A DNA stretch of 60,994 nucleotides from Candidatus Altimarinota bacterium (lineage in GTDB: Bacteria > Patescibacteriota > Gracilibacteria > BD1-5 > UBA6164), in the NCBI GenBank assembly GCA_030683605.1, contig JAUXPL010000038.1, positions 1-60,994 on the forward strand, given 5' to 3'. Below the pieces are notes generated by a model that did no database searches, was not told the DNA's origin, and was given only the letters and a program-made list of their open reading frames with translations. Position numbers and translations under genes: made by a program. Shown one piece after another: positions 49,601 to 59,997 of the stretch. How positions within the stretch are numbered: position 1 is the stretch's first letter; every line of letters begins with the position of its first letter.

Positions 49601-50920
49601 ATAGATGATAAAAATATTAGATTTTGATTAAAAGCTATTAAGTGAATCTGAGATTGACCAATTGATAGAATTATTTTAGCTAGAGAAGAATCAGGATGAA
49701 CATTTAATTCTCTTGAAGAATTTGTAGAAATATCATGAAAAGAAGTAATTAACAAAAAATCACTTGAAGCATTAATTATGTCATGATCAATGGACCAATT
49801 GTGAGTGAGAAATAGGATGTATAAAAGCATCGAGGAATTGATTAGATTTTGTAGAAAAGATGAAAAAAAGAAGCAGTCAAGTCAAATATGATTATTTGAT
49901 AATAGTAATGATTTTGAAGAAAAATTGGAATTAGTAGATGTGCCAGAATTTTCATATGAAGAAATGTTAAAATGAGAAAAAGATATGATATGATTTGCTG
50001 TTTCATGACATGCACTTGATTGACTAAAGAGATATTGTATAAGAAGAAGTAACAATACTAATAAGTTGAAAATGGACATGTTAGAATTATTGGAACTAGA
50101 CAAAAAAGAGAATCCAGAAAAGTATATTTCAGAAGAAGATTTGAAGAAAGAATTGGAGATGTGAATTGATTGAGAAGAACAAAAAAATAAAGTAGACAAG
50201 ACAGAAAAAAAAGAAAGAAAAGAGGAAATAGTTCAAGCTGTCTGAGTAATAGTAGACATAAGAAGAATAGTAACAAAGACAGGTAAACAGATGATTTTTT
50301 TAAAGTGTGAGTGATATGATTATGATTTTGAAGTAGTAATATTTCCAAAAGATGTTGACACTTATAAAGACAAGTTGGACATAGATAAAATCATAATTGT
50401 TAATTGATGATTAAGTATTAATTTTGAGTATTGAAGAAAATCTATACAAGCACGTGACATAAAAATTGCTACTATTTCTATGGTACGTGAACAGGCTAAG
50501 GATTTATGATTATTTGATAATTCAAAGAGGTATATTAATAGTACTTTAAATAAAACTGACAACGAAGAAGTCTGAGAATTTATAGCTTTAGATAATACAT
50601 TAAATGATAAAGATAATGTAATAGATGAATCAAATGATATGTGTTCTATTATGCCAGAAAATTTTGAAGATAGATTGGAAGAAAAAATCCTAGAAAACAA
50701 GACTGAAATAAATGAACAAGTTATTGATAATAGATATGTGATAATAATACCATCACATGCAAAGAAAGATGATTTATTAGAATTAAAGGTATTTATGCAA
50801 GGTTTATATTTATGAAATATTAATATTTTTTTAAATCTTAGATGACAAGAAATTGATACAAAAATATGTTTGGATGATATTGAATTATTAAAGAAATGGT
50901 GTAATAATAAATGGAATTAG
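46691..50920 (+). CDS. dnaE: DNA polymerase III alpha subunit DnaE
   Basis: 1409 residues; usual DnaE is about 1100-1200. PHP domain at the start (HLHNHSHYTILEGL, AITDTSNVHG), then the polymerase core: GPGRGSAAGSL, PDIDTDFAD with catalytic Asp529 and Asp531, DLGLLKMDFLGL with Asp684, YRPGPLAYIP, YQEQLM and NKSHAACYA. An OB-fold domain lies near residues 1180-1270. Replicates the chromosome. Part of the extra length is two in-frame palindromic repeats (residues about 124-136 and 325-355); the rest is a C-terminal tail. PHP histidines look intact, so proofreading there is possible. Confidence 0.95.
47060..47097 (+). repeat. Short palindromic repeat inside dnaE, in frame
   Basis: ACCCCTCCTcatcaAGGAGGGGG preceded by ccacccctaa. 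It adds TPPLTPPHQGGGQD to the PHP domain region. Related to the mfd insert at 10377-10414; both share the xCCCCTCCT...AGG-GGGGG arms. Confidence 0.8.
47664..47753 (+). repeat. Long palindromic repeat inside dnaE, in frame
   Basis: Begins ccctcaccctagccctctcc and ends gagactgagtgagggcc. The same two-hairpin layout as in mfd (12084-12174), with about 85% of bases the same by eye and the same reading frame. It adds about 30 residues ([20 protein letters not shown]) between the PHP and polymerase parts. Confidence 0.88.
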
Positions 50921-50921
50921 T

Positions 50922-50961
50922 CCTAAAAAAATCATTAATAATTATTAATGATTTTTTTAGG
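50922..50961 (+). terminator. Terminator of dnaE
   Basis: CCTAAAAAAATCATTAAT and ATTAATGATTTTTTTAGG form a perfect inverted repeat. The next 170 bases before the glycosyltransferase are plain AT-rich sequence in which I see no gene. Confidence 0.8.
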
Positions 50962-51134
50962 TAAAAATTATATATCTAGTTGACTTTTTAGTATTTATTA
51001 TTATATATATATAGAATAAATAGAAAAATTAAAGTAATTATTCTATTTAATATAAAATTTAAAAATTATTATTTATTAATATAATAAAAAAATTTAATAA
51101 GAATATTATTATGCAACTTAAAGAATTTTAATTT

Positions 51135-52163
51135 ATGAAAATATCGATTATTATACCTGCGTATAATGAAGAAGAAACTATTTGAGCTTGCTTGAAATCT
51201 TGTCTTAATCAAACAAGAAAAGCAGATCATATAATTGTTGTGAACGATTGAAGTACTGATAGGACAGGAAAGATAATTGATTCATTTTGAAAAAAAGTTA
51301 ATTGAATACATTTAACTAAGAATACGTGAAATAAAAGTCATGTTCAACAAATAGCTATAAATCATGTAACAGATGATGTATTTATAGCAACAGATGCAGA
51401 TACTATTTTGGATAAGCATTTTGTAGAACAAATTGAAAAATCTTTCAATAATGCTAAACATACAGTGGCTGTATGCTGATATGTTATAAGTATGAAGTGA
51501 AATTGGGTAACTGGATGTAGAGAATTAGAATATATAGTAGGTCAAGATGTACACAAGAGAGCTCAAGCTATTATTAATTCCATATTGGTAATGCCATGAT
51601 GTGCTACTTGATTTAAAACAGATTTTTTTAAAAAACATGTTACTTTTGATCATGATACTATTGCTGAAGATTTAGATTTTTCTTATAAAATAAATAATTA
51701 TAAAAAAACTAGACATATTCTTTTTAATAACAAAGCAATTGTTTATACTCAAGATCCTGATACTCTTTGAGCTTATATTCATCAATTAAAGAGATGGCAA
51801 TGATGAGGATGGCAATGTCTTAAAAAACATTTTGGAGATGTTAACAAATTTTTTTTCATTTTTGAATTATCTCTAGCTTATATTGAGGGATTAGTTTTTT
51901 CTATTATGGTATTTGTAATACCATTTGTAAATTTAAAGATGTATTTTCATTGATTAATACTTTTTTATACTTATACAACAATATTGTGAATTTATTGAGC
52001 AATAAGGAGAAAAAGAATAGATTTATTCTTTTATTCATTTTTTATAATTATTTTTTCTTATATTAATTCTTATGTATTTATTACTGAATTTTATAAGCAA
52101 ATTATAAAGAATAATAAGAGTTTAATATGGTTTAAACCAGAAAGAAGAAATATTAATTTTTAA
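51135..52163 (+). CDS. GT2-family membrane glycosyltransferase
   Basis: 342 residues. GT-A fold: MKISIIIPAYNEEETIGACL, DGSTDRTG, the metal-binding ATDADTILD, AEDLDFSYK and the acceptor/processivity motif QLKRWQGGGWQ. Three or four membrane helices follow (from about residue 235). This set resembles processive polysaccharide synthases of the PgaC/NodC/hyaluronan type. The next gene is a polysaccharide-deacetylase-like protein, 10 bases downstream, so the two probably make and trim an exported N-acetylhexosamine polymer. The substrate cannot be told from sequence. Confidence 0.88.
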
Positions 52164-52173
52164 GATGTAAATA

Positions 52174-53151
52174 ATGATACCGAATTGATGAGGAGCATTT
52201 CTTGTACATATTCTTATAATTATAATTCATTGGATTATTAAAAAGCCTATACATTTTTTAATAATTTTGTTGGTTATAGTATTTTTTGTAAGTCAAATTA
52301 CATTACTTGCAAAAAATAGTGTAAAAGAAAATAATTTTTCTCTATTAAAAAATTATCATAAATGTTTTAATGATAGTAATTTAATACCAAATAAAAAATA
52401 TGTTATACTTAGAATTGATGATATACAGGCATATTACTTAAGAGATGTTTCAATAAAAATGATAAATGATTGATTTAGTAGAAATATTCCATTTACTTTA
52501 TGAGTTATTCCTATGAATCTAGATACTGATAATATAATGGTTGATTATTTGAAAGCTAATAAATGTAATTTGGAATTAGGTTTACATTGATTTAATAATA
52601 GACAAGATTTTCCTGAATTTAAAGATGTTACCAAAGAAGAAGCAATTATAAAAATTGATGCTTGATTGGATCAATTGAAAAAAATTGTAAAAAAAGAAGA
52701 TGTAATTACTTTTATACCACCTGATAATGTATATTCTACATGAACAATAGATGCTGTAAAAAGTAAAAATTTAAAAATTATTTCATGAGAATGAAAGTGA
52801 TATTTTGATTATACTGTTTCAACTTATTTTTTTGATAAGAAACAACTTAATGATACTGATTCAATAATAACTTCAGTAAATAATTCTTTCAAAGATAAAT
52901 CATTTGCTATAGTAATGATACATCCTCAAGATTATGTAAATGATATTTGAGATATAGATGAAGTAAAATACTCTAAATATTTAGATTTATTAGATAGACT
53001 AAAAAGCGAATGATATTCATTCACTACTATGAAAGATTACTTTAATTATTTAAATAAAGAGTGAATAAAAACTAAATTTTTTGATAGAAATATAGATTTT
53101 CAAAAATTTTATAAATTAAATCAATCTATTATAGATAATAGAAAATGATAA
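52174..53151 (+). CDS. Polysaccharide deacetylase-like membrane protein
   Basis: 325 residues. An N-terminal membrane helix (about residues 8-50), then a catalytic-type domain: YVILRIDDIQAYYLRD with an Asp pair, GVIPMNLDTDN, LELGLHGFNNR with a metal-type His, FIPPDNVYS, and VMIHPQDY. The order (Asp-Asp, H-G-F/W, P-P-x-N, H-P) fits the DUF2334/polysaccharide deacetylase group. It would act outside on the product of the neighbouring glycosyltransferase. The earlier ATG at 52165 is followed at once by TAA, so the ATG at 52174 was used. Confidence 0.8.
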
Positions 53152-53198
53152 AATAAAAAAGTTTAAATATTAATTAATATTTAAACTTTTTTATTTTA
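53152..53198. terminator. Bidirectional terminator
   Basis: AATAAAAAAGTTTAAATATT pairs with AATATTTAAACTTTTTTATT; serves the deacetylase gene and the converging secreted-protein gene, whose stop (53196-53198) lies at its edge. Confidence 0.85.
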
Positions 53199-54194
53199 TT
53201 CCCAAAATATATTATTTTTTGTAATTATTTTTGTCCAATCTCATTTTGGAACACAATTATCTGCAACAAAATTCCAATTTACTTTTCAACTTCATTTAAA
53301 TCAAATATAATCTGCTAAACTAGGTGATAGATCTATTCAAGCTGCTAAAAGTGTTTTATTTTTTGGTTTACTTGTTCAGAACACATAACTAAAATCATCT
53401 TCATGAAAAGGTCATACATCTTCCCATTGACCATAAGCTACTTTTCCATTATGTTCTACTCTTACCCATTTATTTTTTACTACTGATTCATTTGGTTTTA
53501 TATTTTTATCATACCATGGTATATTTACTACATCTTTTTTTCTAATTCAATTTTCAAAATCATTGTAAGGTAGTGCTATATAGAAATGATTTTCTGTTCA
53601 GTTTTTGAAATGTTCATACCATCTTCAATCCCATGCACTTTGTACATTTGAAATATAACCATTAGATGCATCAGCTCATTCTCATACCCAAAATGTAGAT
53701 GCTGATATATCTTTATGAACATAATAGCTAGGACAAGTATTGTTATCTACAATTGGTGTTGTAGGTGTTGTAACTACTGGTGTTTTTACTTCTGTAATAG
53801 GTTTAGTAACTACAGGAGTTTTTTCTATAATTACTTTAGGATTAGTAGATATAACTGGTTTATCTATCACTTTTGTGTTTTTTGGTATTATTGTAGTTTT
53901 TTTGCTATTATTTGATACTTTGTATAATTCATTCATTATATTTTTTTGTAAATACGATAATGATTCATATTTTTCTGGATTATTTTTATTTTTTAATTTT
54001 AATACAAATAATCTCTTATTTAATTTAATTAATATATTCTTTTGATTTTCATTTGAATATTTTTTTTGTATTTCTGTAACCAAATTTTTTGTAGCATTAT
54101 CTAATTTAATTTTATATGCTTCTTTAAAATCTGCAAAAGCAAATAAAGTTCACAATGAAATCATAGTAACAAATATAATTATATTTTTAATCAT
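53196..54194 (-). CDS. Secreted protein with coiled-coil, Thr/Pro linker and a globular C-terminal domain (332 aa)
   Basis: Signal peptide MIKNIIIFVTMISLGTLFAF then a 90-residue Lys/Asn-rich helical region, a Thr/Val/Pro-rich linker (about residues 100-150, TPVVTTPTTP), and a C-terminal domain with ENHFYIALPYNDF, VAYGQWEDVGPFHEDDFSYV and GIDLSPSLADYIG. The last part resembles the double-psi beta-barrel (RlpA-like) domains found in exported wall-associated proteins, but I am not sure of the family. Upstream promoter (minus) at 54237-54264. It might act on the wall or on polysaccharide made by the neighbouring genes. Confidence 0.65.
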
Positions 54195-54236
54195 TTTTAT
54201 ATATTAATAAATAAATATACCATATATTAAGAATAT

Positions 54237-54264
54237 ATAATATTTAATTTTTTACATAAATCAA
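54237..54264 (-). promoter_or_regulatory. Promoter TTGATT-N16-TATTAT (minus) for the secreted protein
   Basis: TTGATT (54264 to 54259) and TATTAT (54242 to 54237) with a 16-base spacer in the minus direction. TTGATT is part of a palindrome (54258-54287). Confidence 0.5.
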
Positions 54265-54347
54265 AAATATTTTATATTTTTGATTTATTTATAATACTTT
54301 TTATATGTAAGAATTTGTTAAGAATTCTTAATTATTTTTCCGATTTA

Positions 54348-54381
54348 AAATAAAAGATTGCAATTGCAATCTTTTATTTTT
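54348..54381 (-). terminator. Terminator of typA
   Basis: AAAATAAAAGATTGCAATTGCAATCTTTTATTTT is a perfect palindrome; the typA stop is at its right edge. Confidence 0.85.
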
Positions 54382-56182
54382 AGTCTTTTTTATTTCTTTT
54401 TCTTTCTCATTCAGACAAGAATTTTTTTCTTAATCTAATTGATAATGGAGTTACTTCTACATATTCATCACCAGATATATAATCTATTGCTTCTTCAAGA
54501 GACATTATTTTTTGAGGAGTAAGCTTTAATGCTTCATCTGTACCAGAAGCTCTTACATTTGTAAGTTTTTTGTTCTTAGTAGCATTTACAGTCAAATCTT
54601 GTCATTTATTTGATTCTCAAATAATCATACCTTCATATATTTCAGTTGCAGGTAATACAAATATAGTACCTCTATCTTGTAAGTTGAATAGAGAGTATGC
54701 CATAGTTTTACCATTTTCCATAGATATCATAGATCATACAGATCTTTTTTCTATTGGTCCTTTGTATTCTTCAAAACAATCAAATGAGCTTGATAATAAA
54801 CCTTCTCATTTAGTCATAGTAGTGAATTCTGATTTGAAACCTAATAATCATCTAGTAGGTACTCTGAATTCTAGACTCACTATACCATTATTTTCTATCA
54901 TATTACTCATTAAACCTTTTCTTTTACCTAATTCTGCAATAACTACTCATTCGTTACCAGCTGGAACAGAAACTGATACATTTTCAATTGGTTCCATTTT
55001 TTTACCATTTTCTTCATGCATGATTACTACTGGAGCTCATACTTGTAATTCAAATCATTCTCTTCTCATAGTTTCAATCAAAACTGATAAGTGAAGTTCT
55101 CATCTACCAGCTACTTCATAATTTTCACCAGAATCAAAATCTATTTTTAATCATACATTAGTTTCAAGTTCTTTTTCTAATCTATCTCTGATTTGTCTAG
55201 AAGTTACAAATTTACCTTCTCTACCAGCAAATGGAGAATTATTAACTAAAAATTCCATTTTCAAAGTTGGTTCATCAATTGTAATAGCTGGCATTGGTTC
55301 AGCATTTTCTATAGATGAAACAGTTTCACCTACGAATATATCTGGTATACCTGCAATAGTAATAATATCTCAAGCTGAAGCTTCTTTTGCTTTTACTTTT
55401 ACTAATCATTCATTTGTAAGTATTTCTGTTATTTTACCTTTTCTTTTCTTTCAATCATTTGAAGTAACAAATACTTCTTGTCCTATTTTTACTACTCATT
55501 CATATATTCTACCTATACCAAGTCTTCATAAGAAATTATCAAAACCTAAGTTAGCAATTTGCATTTTAAATGGAGCTTGTGAATTATTAGGAGCTTCTGC
55601 TACTTTTTCCATTACGAAATCTAGTAGTGGAGTAATATCTTTTCTTTCTGGATTTTCATCAGTCCATGCTAATCATTCTCTAGCAATAGCATAAACTGGT
55701 TCATGTAAATGTTCTAATTGTTCATCTGTAGCACCTAATTGTACGAATAAATCAAATAATTGGTCGATTACCCATTCAGCTCTAGCAGAAGGTTTATCCA
55801 TTTTATTAATAACTATAACAGGATGTAATCCTAATTCTAGTGATTTTTTTAGTACAAATTTAGTTTGAGGCATAGGACCTTCATAAGCATCAACAACCAA
55901 ACAAACACTATCAACTGTTCTAAGTACTCTTTCTACTTCTGAACCAAAGTCAGCATGTCCTGGAGTATCTACAATATTTATTTTGTTTCCTTTGTAATTA
56001 ATACCAGTATTTTTTGAATAAATTGTAATACCTCTTTCTTTTTCTTGAGCATTAGAGTCCATTGCACAAACTTCTAGTCCTACTCTAGTATCAAAATTAT
56101 CATCAGCTTTTAATAATTCATCAACTAATGTAGTTTTACCGTGGTCAACATGGGCAATAATTGCTATATTTCTAAATGACAT
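54380..56182 (-). CDS. typA: Ribosome-associated GTPase TypA/BipA
   Basis: 600 residues. EF-G-like GTPase: [30 protein letters not shown] and NKMDKPSAR, then domains II and III and the TypA-specific C-terminus (GLLGFKSEF, then [19 protein letters not shown] and [18 protein letters not shown]). TypA helps 50S assembly and growth under stress. The end is Lys/Arg-rich ([16 protein letters not shown]). Glycines are mostly GGT/GGA with a few TGA, as in tuf. Start ATG at 56182 in a divergent gap of 216 bases. Confidence 0.96.
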
Positions 56183-56337
56183 AAAAATAATTAATAATTA
56201 ATAAAAAATAAATGAATAATGAATAAAGTAAAAATAAATATAAAATAGTTAAATTTTATATTTTTTTATAAATAACATTTTCAGATGCAGGGAGTATATA
56301 AATAAAAAGCTAAAAGTAAAGTTTTTTATAAAAAACA

Positions 56338-56367
56338 TTGACATATGTTATAAAATATTAATAATAT
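56338..56367 (+). promoter_or_regulatory. Promoter TTGACA-N18-TAATAT for the 109-aa gene
   Basis: Perfect TTGACA at 56338-56343 and TAATAT at 56362-56367; ATG at 56399. Confidence 0.45.
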
Positions 56368-56398
56368 TTCTCGAAAAATATTATTAAATTAAATATCT

Positions 56399-56728
56399 AT
56401 GTGAAAAGAATTGATATCTTTAGAATGAAATAAAGGAAGAGCATTATGAATAGATGTATTTGAAACAAAGTATCCATGTCTATTTAATTGAGTTAATGAT
56501 ACTGGTTACTTAACTGTTACAATAGAAGAAAAGATCCATTTTTTATGAACATTTTTGAATTGAGTATTTCATTTCAGACCATTTTTAACTGAATTAATGT
56601 TGGATGATATTGAAGCTAATTTACAATCAAAATGAATATTATTATTAAAAGAAGAAATCCAAGATAATGTATTAGATTTAATTAATTGACTGATTTCTGA
56701 AGTAAGTAATGACATAAAAAAAGATTAA
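56399..56728 (+). CDS. Unknown soluble protein (109 aa)
   Basis: Start ATG-TGA (MGKELISLEGNKGRALGIDV). I recognise no domain. The N-terminal half has short strands and aromatic residues (FETKYPCLFNGVNDTGYLTV), the C-terminal half is helical and acidic (DDIEANLQSKGILLLKEEIQ). Ten glycines, all but one TGA-coded, hide it from a standard-code reading. It sits alone on the plus strand between typA and the rpsF operon, with its own promoter and terminator. Function unknown. Confidence 0.65.
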
Positions 56729-56755
56729 ACAAATATTATTTGTTTAATCTTTTTT
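56716..56755. terminator. Bidirectional terminator between the 109-aa gene and rpsR
   Basis: AAAAGATTAAACAAAT and ATTTGTTTAATCTTTT around att; both converging genes end at it. Confidence 0.85.
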
Positions 56756-56759
56756 GTAA

Positions 56760-56978
56760 TTATCCTTCAAAATTTGGATCAAATCTTTTAACGAATGGTA
56801 TCAAAGCCATAATTCTAGCTTTTTTGATAGCATTAGCTAATTTTTTTTGGTTTTTCAAAGATACTCATGAATAGTATCTAGGAGTTATTTTACCAAATTT
56901 TGTGATATATTTTTTTAATAGTTCAACATTTTTATAATCAATGTTTTGACCATCTAATGGGCAAGTAGTTTTTGACAT
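56760..56978 (-). CDS. rpsR: Ribosomal protein bS18
   Basis: 72 residues: CPLDGQNIDYKNVELLKKYI, GKITPRYYSGVSLKNQKKLA and ARIMALIPFVKRF. The Y-K/D-x-V-x-L-L and GKI-x-PR segments are the S18 signature. It is the last gene of the minus-strand operon rpsF-ssb-rpsR, the same order as in many bacteria. Confidence 0.96.
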
Positions 56979-57079
56979 AATATTTTATGTTATTAATAAA
57001 TTTTGGATTATAACCAAGTTTATAAAAACTTGATAATTTATTACCTATAATAATTAAATTAAAATAGGGAGAATTTTAA

Positions 57080-57469
57080 TTAAAATTTATCTTCTTCAAT
57101 AAAATCAGCTTCATCAATTTGATTATCTTCAAAATCTGATTTTTTATTTAAGAAAATTATATTTGATACAACAACTTCTGTTTTATACGTTTTAGTTCAA
57201 TCTTCTTTTTCGATAATCCTAGTTTTAAGTCTTCATTCAGCATAAACTAATTTACCTTTTGTAAGGAATTGTTCACATCTTTCAGCTAAACTACCCCAAG
57301 TTATACAGTTTGTAAATTCTGATTCTGATTTTTGCTCACCTTCAGCAGTTTTATAATATCTATTTGTAGCAATAGTAAACAATGCAATTTTTTTATTATT
57401 TTCAGTGTTTTTAATAGAAGGATCTCTAGTAATATTACCTATTAAGATAACTTTGTTAACTGTTCTCAT
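57080..57469 (-). CDS. ssb: Single-stranded DNA-binding protein
   Basis: 129 residues. OB fold: MRTVNKVILIGNITRDPSIK, IALFTIATNR, ESEFTNCITWGSLAERC and KGKLVYAEGRLKTR. The C-terminal tail is short but ends EADFIEEDKF, an acidic tip closing in Phe like that of other SSBs, which binds partner proteins. Coats single-stranded DNA in replication and repair. Between rpsF and rpsR. Confidence 0.95.
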
Positions 57470-57519
57470 CTTTTTTCAAGAATTATAAAGTATAAATAGT
57501 TAGAAGTTTTGTTTTATAA

Positions 57520-57807
57520 TTAAGCTTCTTTTTTAACAAACATATATCTCCATATGTTTTTATTTAAGTTTATAGTTTTAGATAAATCTTTGATTTCTTT
57601 ACCGTCCATATCTAAATCATATAATATGTAAAATCATCTATCAGATTTATTAATCTTATAAGCCATTTTCTTATCTCCCCATACATCTTCTTTTTCGATT
57701 TTTGCAGAACTTTTTTCTAAAGCAGCTTTTAATTCTGCAATAGATTCATTTCTATCAGATTCAGAAACAGTTGGGTCAACAATAGCCATTAATTCATAGT
57801 TTGCCAT
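57520..57807 (-). CDS. rpsF: Ribosomal protein bS6
   Basis: 95 residues: MANYELMAIVDPTVSESDRN, then IEKEDVWGDKKMAYKINKSD, RGFYILYDLD and the last strand NIWRYMFVKK. Binds 16S rRNA with bS18 in the 30S platform. First gene of the operon. Only one TGA glycine (RGFY). Confidence 0.95.
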
Positions 57808-57883
57808 GTTATTCCTATGGTTATTATCCAGTTATTATTCTGGAAGGATATAATATATTACTTTTTAAACAAAAAGTAGCAGT

Positions 57884-57911
57884 ATTCTATTCATTTATTA
57901 ATATAAGTCAA
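57884..57911 (-). promoter_or_regulatory. Promoter of rpsF-ssb-rpsR (TTGACT-N16-TAGAAT)
   Basis: In the minus direction TTGACT (57911-57906), 16 bases and TAGAAT (57889-57884). The leader to rpsF is about 70 bases and contains a short inverted repeat (ccagttattattctgg, 57831-57844) that could bind S6:S18 as in other bacteria, an inference. Confidence 0.65.
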
Positions 57912-57929
57912 AAAAAAGAATACAAAAAT

Positions 57930-57957
57930 TTGACTTAAAAAAAAAATTAAATATAAA
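57930..57957 (+). promoter_or_regulatory. Promoter of tRNA-Met (TTGACT-N16-TATAAA)
   Basis: TTGACT at 57930-57935 and TATAAA at 57952-57957; tRNA starts at 57988. Confidence 0.65.
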
Positions 57958-57987
57958 TTGCTAGCTGAATAAAGTAAATATGTATTC

Positions 57988-58064
57988 GTCAGTGTAGCTC
58001 AGTTGGTTAGAGCGCAGGATTCATATCCCTGAGGTCGGTGGTTCAACTCCACCTACTGACACCA
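57988..58064 (+). tRNA. tRNA-Met, elongator type (CAT)
   Basis: Acceptor GTCAGTG pairs with TACTGAC, A discriminator, encoded CCA. Anticodon loop ttCATat between CAGGA and CCCTG as in elongator tRNA-Met. It could also be tRNA-Ile with lysidine (CAT); the arm pattern favours Met. The C1-A72 mismatch of the initiator is absent. The 170 bases after it hold no gene I can see. Confidence 0.85.
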
Positions 58065-58234
58065 AAATATTGAATAAATAATAATGAATAATGAATAATC
58101 TTGTGATTGTTTTTGTTCGTTATTTTTTTGATTTTTAATTTACTTCTATTATTTAAACTAAATTTAAAGTTGATATTTATAATAAGGCTAATCTCAAGAA
58201 GAGAGATTAATTTATATTTATTAATTTATATATT

Positions 58235-59257
58235 ATGAAAACTACTACAAAAATATTATCTATGTTTATAGCTATTGTATTATTTATTATATTTACCACT
58301 AATACTAATACTTATGCAATGTGAAATGGGAATTGACAATGAAAATGACAATGACAATGACAATGAAATTGAATGTGACAAAACTATTGATGAAAACAAT
58401 GATCATCTATAAAAACTCATTCTCCAGTTGATATGTTAAAAGATATTGCTATTTCAGATTTGTCTTTGCAAGAAACTCAAGATTTATATTATCAGTATAG
58501 TGAAGAGATGTTGGCTAGAGATCTTTATAATCATTTTTATTGAATTTATGGAACACAAACTTTTTTAAATATTGCTAATTCTGAACAACAACACATGGAT
58601 GCTGTAAAATCATTACTAGATAGATATTCTTTAGAATATCCTAGTTCTTATTGAGAACTACAGTCTAATTATGATTCTTTGAAGGCAGAATGAGAAAAAT
58701 GACTTAAAGAAGCTCTAGAGGTATGAGTAAAAATAGAGATTTTAGATATAAATGATATAGTTGATACTATTAAAAGTACTGACAATGATGATTTAAAAGT
58801 TGTATTTACAAATATTGGGTGAGCATCATATAATCATATGAGATGATTTTTAAAAGCATTAAAAAGTAATAATTTTACTACAGAAATTGATTATAGTAAA
58901 TATTTAAATCTGCAACAAGTTGATTCTACTTGAACTTTGAAATATTTATTATCTGAAAAATTAACTGCTGAATGAATTACTCTTCCTGATCAAGTAAGTT
59001 CTGCTAATATAAAAGCTAATTGTGCTAATGAAGTATCTAATACAAAAGCAAGAGAATGATATAAATCTCAAATAGATAAAAAATATTGAAAAGGTTTAAA
59101 AAAATATGATAATTCTAAATTGCAAACTATAGATTTAAAAATAGATGCAGAAATTGAAAAAATAGAAACTACTAATACTATAACATGAAGTGTGAAACAA
59201 GAAACTTTAAATTTATATTATGCATTAAAAGATTATATTTGATTATTATTTAGATAA
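58235..59257 (+). CDS. Secreted DUF2202 ferritin-like protein with a glycine/glutamine-rich N-terminus
   Basis: 340 residues. Signal peptide (MKTTTKILSMFIAIVLFIIF, cleavage after TYA), then a Gly/Gln/Lys/Asn-rich stretch of about 25 residues (NGNGQGKGQGQGQGNGMGQN) in which each glycine but one is TGA. Residues about 80-230 match DUF2202: LYYQYSEEMLARDLY, EQQHMDAVKSLLD and GASYNHMRGFLKAL, with Glu and His residues spaced as in ferritin-like four-helix bundles that bind metal. The last 110 residues are helical and Lys-rich. Metal storage or redox role inferred. A two-component system follows 68 bases downstream. Confidence 0.82.
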
Positions 59258-59276
59258 ATTTAAACTAGATTTAAAC

Positions 59277-59317
59277 TAAAAACTTATTATACTTAATTAT
59301 AATAAGTTTTTAATTTT
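59277..59317 (+). terminator. Terminator or attenuator between the DUF2202 gene and the response regulator
   Basis: AAAAACTTATTA and TAATAAGTTTTT around tacttaatta, then T-rich sequence. Confidence 0.7.
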
Positions 59318-59325
59318 TATAAATT

Positions 59326-59988
59326 ATGAAAATATTAATAGTTGAAGATAATCCTAAACTTAGAGATAATATTTCTAAGTTTTTAAAGATTTCAGGTTTT
59401 ACTTCTGAAACTGCTTATAATTGAATAGATGGATTACAAAAAATGATATGAAATAATTTTGATTTAATAGTTTTGGATATAAATATGCCATTTTTAAATG
59501 GAAAAGAATTTACAAAAAAATTGAGAACATCATGAAAAATCATTCCTATAATAGCACTTACTTCAAATAGTATGTTAGATGATAAACTTGAAATGTTTGA
59601 GCTTTGAGTTGATGATTATATGACAAAACCTTTTGAATTAAAAGAATTACTTGCTAGAATAAATTCTTTAGTAAAAAGAAAAATGTCTGTAATTGAAGAA
59701 AAAATAGTTATTTGAAAACTAGAAATAAACATTTTAAAACATAAAATATATTATGCTAAAAAAGAGTTAGAGTTTTCAAATAAAGAGTACTTAATAATAG
59801 AATTTTTAGTTAGAAGTAGATGATATCCAAAAAGTAAAACTCAAATATTAGAAGCTGTATGGTGAGAATTAGAAGAAAACTTGGAGATATCTTCAACCAC
59901 TCTAGAAACTCATATCTCGACAATAAGAAAAAAAATAAGTAGAAATTTTATTAAAACTATTAAGTGAGTAGGTTATATTATAGAATAA
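59326..59988 (+). CDS. OmpR-family response regulator
   Basis: 220 residues. Receiver domain: ILIVEDNPKLRDNIS, phosphoacceptor Asp51 (LIVLDINMPFLNG), the switch Thr/Ser (ALTSNS) and the Lys of YMTKPFEL. C-terminal winged helix: EFSNKEYLIIEFLV, KTQILEAVW and STTLETHISTIRKKI, then GVGYIIE. It binds DNA when phosphorylated. Overlaps in context with the sensor kinase that starts 9 bases after its stop, so the two form an operon. Target genes unknown; the DUF2202 gene just upstream is an obvious candidate. Confidence 0.93.
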
Positions 59989-59997
59989 TTTTTAATT

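Noticed and set aside
46691-50920. dnaE suspected to be frameshifted because of low-complexity inserts
   Set aside because: The frame stays open for 1409 codons with all polymerase motifs in order; the inserts are whole multiples of three.
54258-54331. Palindromes before typA's terminator (aaatcaaaaata...; taagaatttgttaagaattctta) as extra regulatory RNAs
   Set aside because: Pure A/T palindromes are expected by chance in this composition; one overlaps a plausible promoter. No further support.
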